Below are positions 59,901 to 64,000 of a stretch of DNA of 64,000 nucleotides, one piece after another; position 1 is the first letter of the stretch, and each line of letters begins with the position of its first letter. The translations under genes were made by a program, and so were the position numbers. The stretch comes from Sapria himalayana (taxonomy: Eukaryota; Streptophyta; Magnoliopsida; Malpighiales; Rafflesiaceae). Under the pieces are notes generated by a model. The model saw only the letters and a program-made list of their open reading frames with translations. It ran no database searches and was not told the DNA's origin. Location of the stretch: assembly GCA_029783825.1 (NCBI GenBank), contig JAREIK010009632.1:62001-126000 (forward strand). The letters are read 5' to 3'.

Positions 59901-59990
59901 ATAGTTTAAATGTTGTACTTCACGTGGATTTGAAAGAACATAATCAAACATAAACAAGTGAGAAAGGTGATTTAAGTAGGAGAATATATT

Positions 59991-60119
59991 TTTTCTATAA
60001 AAAGGTTACTCCTTTGAAAATCATCATAATCTCAATTTCAATTTAATTTATATTACTTTTGTTGTTTTTTTTATTTTATTGAATTAAAGTAAATTTTTTT
60101 TTTCAAATTATTCTAGGGT
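59991..60119. other. Possible 3' LTR start of copia VI
   Basis: TATAAAAAGGTTACTCCTTTG looks like the TATA-containing start of a short plant LTR, but no second copy was found. Confidence 0.3.
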
Positions 60120-60287
60120 TCTATTGTTATAATACTTTATTTGTAAAATATACTACATAATATGATATATTAAGATTGTGAAAAATAGTAATGTTTTAGA
60201 GTTCGAATTTCCTTTAAATATATATAGGCACTTCATAAAAAAAAACTAGTAAAAATAAGTGGGTGTATTAAAAACATTTAATCTATA

Positions 60288-60321
<34 letters not shown>

Positions 60322-60660
60322 AGTGTATTTAATTTCTAAATCTAATTTAACATGGATTTAAAATGATGTGTTATTGCATGGTAAAATTGTCTAAGTGACT
60401 ACACTCAAAAAAAAAATTTCTTTTTTTGCGTTATTTTTTTCAATTATTTTGATACAACAAAAAGTTTTATTATAAAAATACATAATTTTTGATTTTAAGA
60501 TATTTTCAATTTTATGTTTATAAATAGTGCACTTTATTGAGATAAAAACATTATATAAAATAAATTCATGACATAAATTAGTTACTAAAGTGAGCATTAG
60601 CTATCATGTATCTAGCAAAAGCTAGTTATTTGAAAATTATAAATTAATTTCTCAATGGTG
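60120..60660 (+). repeat. Dispersed repeat R2, copy 2
   Basis: Colinear with 37560-38240; has an (AT)n run at 60289-60318 where copy 1 has (AC)n. Shared blocks TGTAGTGTATTTAAT, GATGTGTTATTGCATGGTAA, TTTTTGCGTTATTTTTTT and AATTCATGACATAAATTAGT. Confidence 0.62.
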
Positions 60661-61239
60661 AAGCTAATTTAATCCCTTGTATTGGTGATTATTCCACTTT
60701 AGCACATTATTCGTTTTATCAAAGAGGTGAAATTTAAAATTCCTAAACATTTATGCCACTAAAGATAAGTATAATTTCAATTAATTTTGCACTTCTAAAA
60801 TCTTAAAATCTCAAATATGCAAACAAGAGTTTAGTGCAAACTATTACCATTAACTACTCCATAATTTTTAAATATTACATCTTAAAAGAGACAGATATAG
60901 ACTACATGTCATAAATCAAATGAGAATCATCAATATGCAATAAATAATTCATCATTATTTATTCTACATATAATCTATCAAAAAAAATATAATTTGATAG
61001 ATAATTAAAATTATGTTAACATGATAAAATAGAATGGCAGAACTTTCAGGTTTGAAAAGCACAAGAATAGTATTAAAAGAATTAACATAAAAAAAAATTA
61101 AAAAATAATAATTGCATTTGATTTCTATATAATTATATTTTGGATACACTCATTAAATAATAGAATTTTTCAATGAGAGCACCATTGATATGATTAGGAC
61201 AAAAAAAGTATGGCTTACTTTATAGAAATTACAAATAGT
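60661..61239. other. AT-rich DNA, nothing recognised
   Basis: No coding similarity or repeat structure seen. Confidence 0.5.
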
Positions 61240-61722
61240 TTTTTTGGGAATAATTTTTGGAAAACTATAAAAGCCCTCAGAATTCATAAGTCCTAAACTA
61301 CCATCGGCCCTCTTCCCTGCTCCTCGCACCCGCCCTCATCCTCGCCTGTCTCCCATCGCATGTCGCCTCTCTTTTCCCACCCCTCTCTCTCTGCCCTTAG
61401 CACCTCTCCCCCCACCCCTCTCCACGAGCTATAAGAAGGAGCTTTTCGAGCTATAGTGAGCTCCATTTTGGAGCTCCATGAGCTCCATGATCGAGCTCAT
61501 TGGAGCCCGACAAAATTTGAGTGTGAGGGGCAAGTACGAAGTCGAGTGCGAGGGGTAGGGGAGAGCGGAGAGGGGCGAGGGTATTTTAAGACTTACATAT
61601 TTGAGCGCTCTAATTTTTAATTTATTTATTGTTTTGTGATTTTTTTTATAGATATTAAAAGTTTAGTTTCTAATTTTTAAAGTTTTCTAGAGTAGTACCC
61701 CAAAACATAATTCCCCCTTTTT
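61240..61722. mobile_element. Compact inverted-repeat element G with GAGCTC core
   Basis: Right arm (inverted) reads GGGGGAATTATGTTTTGGGG, TACTACTCTAGAAAAC, AGAAACTAAACTTTTAATAT and GCGCTCAAATATGTAAGTCT, then CCCTCGCCCCTCTCC. The left arm has GGGAATAATTTTTGG, loses about 60 bp, and resumes with GCCCTCAGAATTCATAAGTC and a CCTC-rich stretch. The core at 61425-61510 holds several GAGCTC or GAGCTA words (GTGAGCTCC, TTGGAGCTCC, ATGAGCTCC, TCGAGCTCATT). Confidence 0.78.
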
Positions 61723-61821
61723 TTATGTGAAACTAAAATAATTATGTTTTTTGATCTTTTTTATAGATTTGTGTTTAGTGGCACCAAAATTTTCGTAATT
61801 AAAAAAAAACTTTACATAATT
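61723..61821. other. Spacer between the two inverted-repeat elements
   Basis: AT-rich, with AATTATGTTTTTTGATC and GTGGCACCAAAATTTTCG segments that resemble solo arm fragments elsewhere (34.2 kb, 63.2 kb). Confidence 0.4.
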
Positions 61822-62420
61822 AAAAAAGGGAGAATTATGTTTTGGGGTACTACTCCAGAAATGTTTAAAAATTAGAAACTACACTTTTAACATTCATAAA
61901 AAAAATCACAAAACTATAAATAAATTAAAAATAAGAGCACTCGTATTCGTAAGTCCTAAACTATCCTCGCCTCTCTCCCTGCCCCTCACACTCGCCCTCG
62001 TCTTTGCCCCCACCCCTCGTCCTCGCCCCTTGCCCGTGTCCCTCTTTCTGTGCCCCTCTTCATGAGCAGCATCGTGGAGCAAGTTCCAGTGAGTTCCATC
62101 GTAGAGCTCATGGAGCTTCGTCGAACTCCATGATTGAGCTTGTGGAAAGGGGCGGGGGGAGAGGAGCGAGGGTTGAGGGCAGTCATGCGAGGGGCAAGGG
62201 TGAGAGGAGACGGGCGAGGGCAGGGGGCAAGGGCGAGGACGAGAGTAAGTATGAGGGGAAGGGGAGAGGGGCGAATATAGTTTAGAACTTATGAATTCAA
62301 GTGTCCTTTTTTAAAAAATTTATTTATAGTTTTGTTACTTTTTTTAAATATTAAAAGTTTAGTAACTAATTTTAAAAAATTTTTAAGGGAGTACCTCCAA
62401 AACATTCCCCTATTAAAAAA
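61822..62420. mobile_element. Compact inverted-repeat element H with GAGCTC core
   Basis: The left arm starts GGGAGAATTATGTTTTGGGG and runs through AGAAACTACACTTTTAACAT, AATCACAAAACTATAAATAA, GTATTCGTAAGTCCTAAACT and a pyrimidine-rich CCTCGCCTCTCTCCC tract. The right arm is its inverse: GGGGAATGTTTTGGAGGTAC, AACTAAACTTTTAATATTTA, GAATTCATAAGTTCTAAACT and CGCCCCTCTCCCC. Arms are about 230 bp each. The core near 62060-62140 has GTAGAGCTCATGGAGCTTCG and TTGAGCTTGTGG. It encodes nothing; open frames inside are by-products of the purine- and pyrimidine-rich arms. Confidence 0.85.
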
Positions 62421-62480
62421 AACACCAAGAAACAATTTATAATGCAAAGGGGCCAAGGTGGGATAGGGAATCATACATAG
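62421..62480. other. Short unique spacer
   Basis: Nothing recognised. Confidence 0.4.
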
Positions 62481-62506
62481 CTATATAAATACACACACAC
62501 ACACAC

Positions 62507-62546
<40 letters not shown>

Positions 62547-62677
62547 ATACTCACAAACACACACACACACATGTGTGTGTGTGTGTGTTTTATAGTTATG
62601 TATAATTATATATATATATATATATTTATTTATTTATTTATATTTATATTTATATTTATATTTATATAGACATATAG

Positions 62678-62714
<37 letters not shown>

Positions 62715-62870
62715 CACATATAAACATACTCACAAACACACACACACACACTTATGTGTGTGTTTCTTTATTTATATGTAAGTATATGTGTGTGTGTGTG
62801 TGTTTATGTATATATGTATATATATAGACATAAACATATATATATATATATATATTATTTTCATTTATTA
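62481..62870. repeat. Compound microsatellite cluster with internal duplication
   Basis: Alternating (AC)n, (TA)n, (GT)n and TTTA runs. ATAAACATACTCACAAACAC followed by an AC run and a GT run occurs twice, at about 62541 and 62717, giving a ~176-bp duplication. The junction ACACACATGTGTGTGTGTGT at about 62563-62586 is a near-perfect palindrome. Confidence 0.9.
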
Positions 62871-63480
62871 TGTTTGTAAATATAGTATTTCAATTAATTT
62901 TTTATTTGATAATAACAATGTGACCAAGTGATTTGTTAAATTTTTATGAAGTGGACTTGGGTTCAAATCTCATATTGATCCCTTCTATAGCATTAATTGG
63001 TTTTTTGTTATCCAATAGTTTTTAAATAATTAAATTAAATTAAATTTTATTTTGCATTTTTTGGAGGACAAAATCTGGTTGATCAATTTTACTAGACCAA
63101 AACTTAATTATTTTTTGAATTTAGTGTATTTCTTTTAATAATGAAAAGTTTGGTGCAAAAAAACTCAAATATTTTGTGTTTGATGCACCAAACACGAATG
63201 TCATTTTTATTTGAGAGTAAAATAATTATATTTTTGGATTAATTTTTTATTAGGTAGTAACATAATTATGTTTTGAGATCATTTTTCATGTTAGTTTAAT
63301 TTTAATATTTGAGGATATAAATCAAAAATATTTAGCAATTTATGTTTTGGTGTATAAAAACAAGAAAAAAAACTTTATTTTAAATTTTTTTTAAAATGTT
63401 ACCAATTCAAAAATAATATATTTTTATGTATTGAAATACATAAAAATAAAAAAAAATTATACTTTAACCATATTTTACAA
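62871..63480. other. AT-rich DNA with arm-like dispersed repeats
   Basis: 63060-63300 carries AAAAGTTTGGTGCAAAAAAA, GTGTTTGATGCACCAAACAC and ATAATTATGTTTTGAGATC, resembling 40410-40560 and the arms of the inverted-repeat elements. Nothing coding. Confidence 0.45.
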
Positions 63481-64000
63481 AATTTGAAAAGAATTTTCCT
63501 ATATTGGGACCTATTTCAATGGTTTTCAATATCAAGTAATGATCAGAGAATATTCCAAGGGGAAGAAATTTTGCATGAGTATTGAGTGAGAGATTAGACC
63601 ATTCCTTATTTATTATTGCTCTATCAATTTTACTTGATATTTTTCCATTAGTCCAAATGAAGAAAGAGCCAAAGATGGAATGTTTTCAAGATTTTGGGTG
63701 GAACAATAATTTATGAAATATAGATATTCATAGGTTGAAACTACTCTATCACCATTTCGATCTAATGACAACAAAGGAGAGTTAAAATCTCCTATTTTAG
63801 CCCAAGGAGAGGAATCCAAAGAGCCTTGCAGGGTCAAACTCTCCCACAATGATTTTCTATTAATAATCGAATGTAGACTGTGGACTATAGTTAATCTAGA
63901 ATCTATTTTTTTAACTATGTCTTTAATCTTCACGTATATATATTTGAGAAAGGAGGATATCTCTTCAATTATGTGGTATGTCTATCCCAAATCAGCATTA
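63481..64000 (-). pseudogene. LINE (L1-type) endonuclease relic, cut by the right window edge
   Basis: Non-LTR retrotransposons nick their target with an apurinic-type endonuclease encoded before the reverse transcriptase. The 106-codon frame 63933-63613 reads RKSLWESLTLQGSLDSSPWA, KIGDFNSPLLSLDRNGDRVV and STYEYLYFINYCSTQNLENI; the IGDFN box holds catalytic Asp and Asn. A frameshift before FIWTNGKISSKIDRAII (about 63663-63613) shifts the rest, which continues as THAKFLPLGIFSDHYLIL with the SDH catalytic box (about 63560-63520). The N-terminal part (with the NxR/E residues) is missing or outside the window and the reverse transcriptase is absent to the left, so this is a fragment. Confidence 0.88.

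Larger units (their letters stand above)
56260..59990 (+). mobile_element. Decayed Ty1/copia element VI
   Basis: The longest of the old copia series: gag C-terminus, zinc knuckle, protease region, integrase, reverse transcriptase and RNase H in order on the plus strand. It ends near a purine-rich GTAGGAGAATAT segment (about 59975) that could be the polypurine tract. The subgroup differs from copia II, IV and V in sequence. N-terminal gag and the 5' LTR are missing. Confidence 0.88.

Noticed and set aside
61986..62285. Gly/Arg-rich and Ser/Arg-rich open frames
   Set aside because: They lie in the purine- and pyrimidine-rich arms of inverted-repeat element H.

Overview
The window looks like intergenic DNA from a flowering-plant nuclear genome, most likely a monocot. 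It is strongly AT-rich, crowded with (AC)n, (GT)n and (AT)n microsatellites, and built almost entirely from layered transposable elements. I found no intact host gene, no RNA gene and nothing bacterial. The monocot guess rests on the GC-rich codon use of the one recognisable host-gene fragment (ACC oxidase) and on the very GC-rich hAT elements; it is an inference.

Layout. 1-2161: the end of an autonomous-type hAT transposon with a decayed transposase on the minus strand. 2420-2845: a ~62-bp tandem repeat. 5805-6151: a small GC-rich hAT derivative with a perfect 8-bp target duplication. 6962-12197: a young Ty1/copia retrotransposon on the minus strand with 206-bp LTRs that differ at one base. 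It carries an antisense piece of an ACC oxidase coding sequence right behind its primer-binding site. 12540-16350: an old copia element. 17378-22022: a PIF/Harbinger relic split by a 3.5-kb hAT element (18427-21914). 22727 to at least 26514: a CACTA (En/Spm) relic. 29010-30220: a ~21-bp minisatellite interrupted by two hAT derivatives. 31330-31935: a third hAT transposase relic. 34826-36860: an old minus-strand copia element with an internal deletion. 41697-43660: an inverted-repeat element whose core is a dense array of the palindrome GAGCTC, itself hit by a hAT derivative. 45080-48880, 54000-55110 and 56260-59990: three more old copia elements. 52150-52950: a decayed plant mobile domain gene. 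61240-62420: two compact relatives of the GAGCTC-core element. 63481-64000: a LINE endonuclease fragment.

How the parts relate. Nesting gives relative ages: the hAT element B is younger than the Harbinger relic, the two hAT derivatives at 29-30 kb are younger than their minisatellite, and hAT derivative F is younger than the GAGCTC array. The youngest datable insertion is the copia element at 6962-12197. The two most unusual things are (1) capture of an apparently intronless ACC oxidase fragment in antisense orientation by that element, with the junction inside the primer-binding site, and (2) a family of long-inverted-repeat elements that share a GAGCTC-rich core, one copy of which has grown into a ~1.1-kb array.
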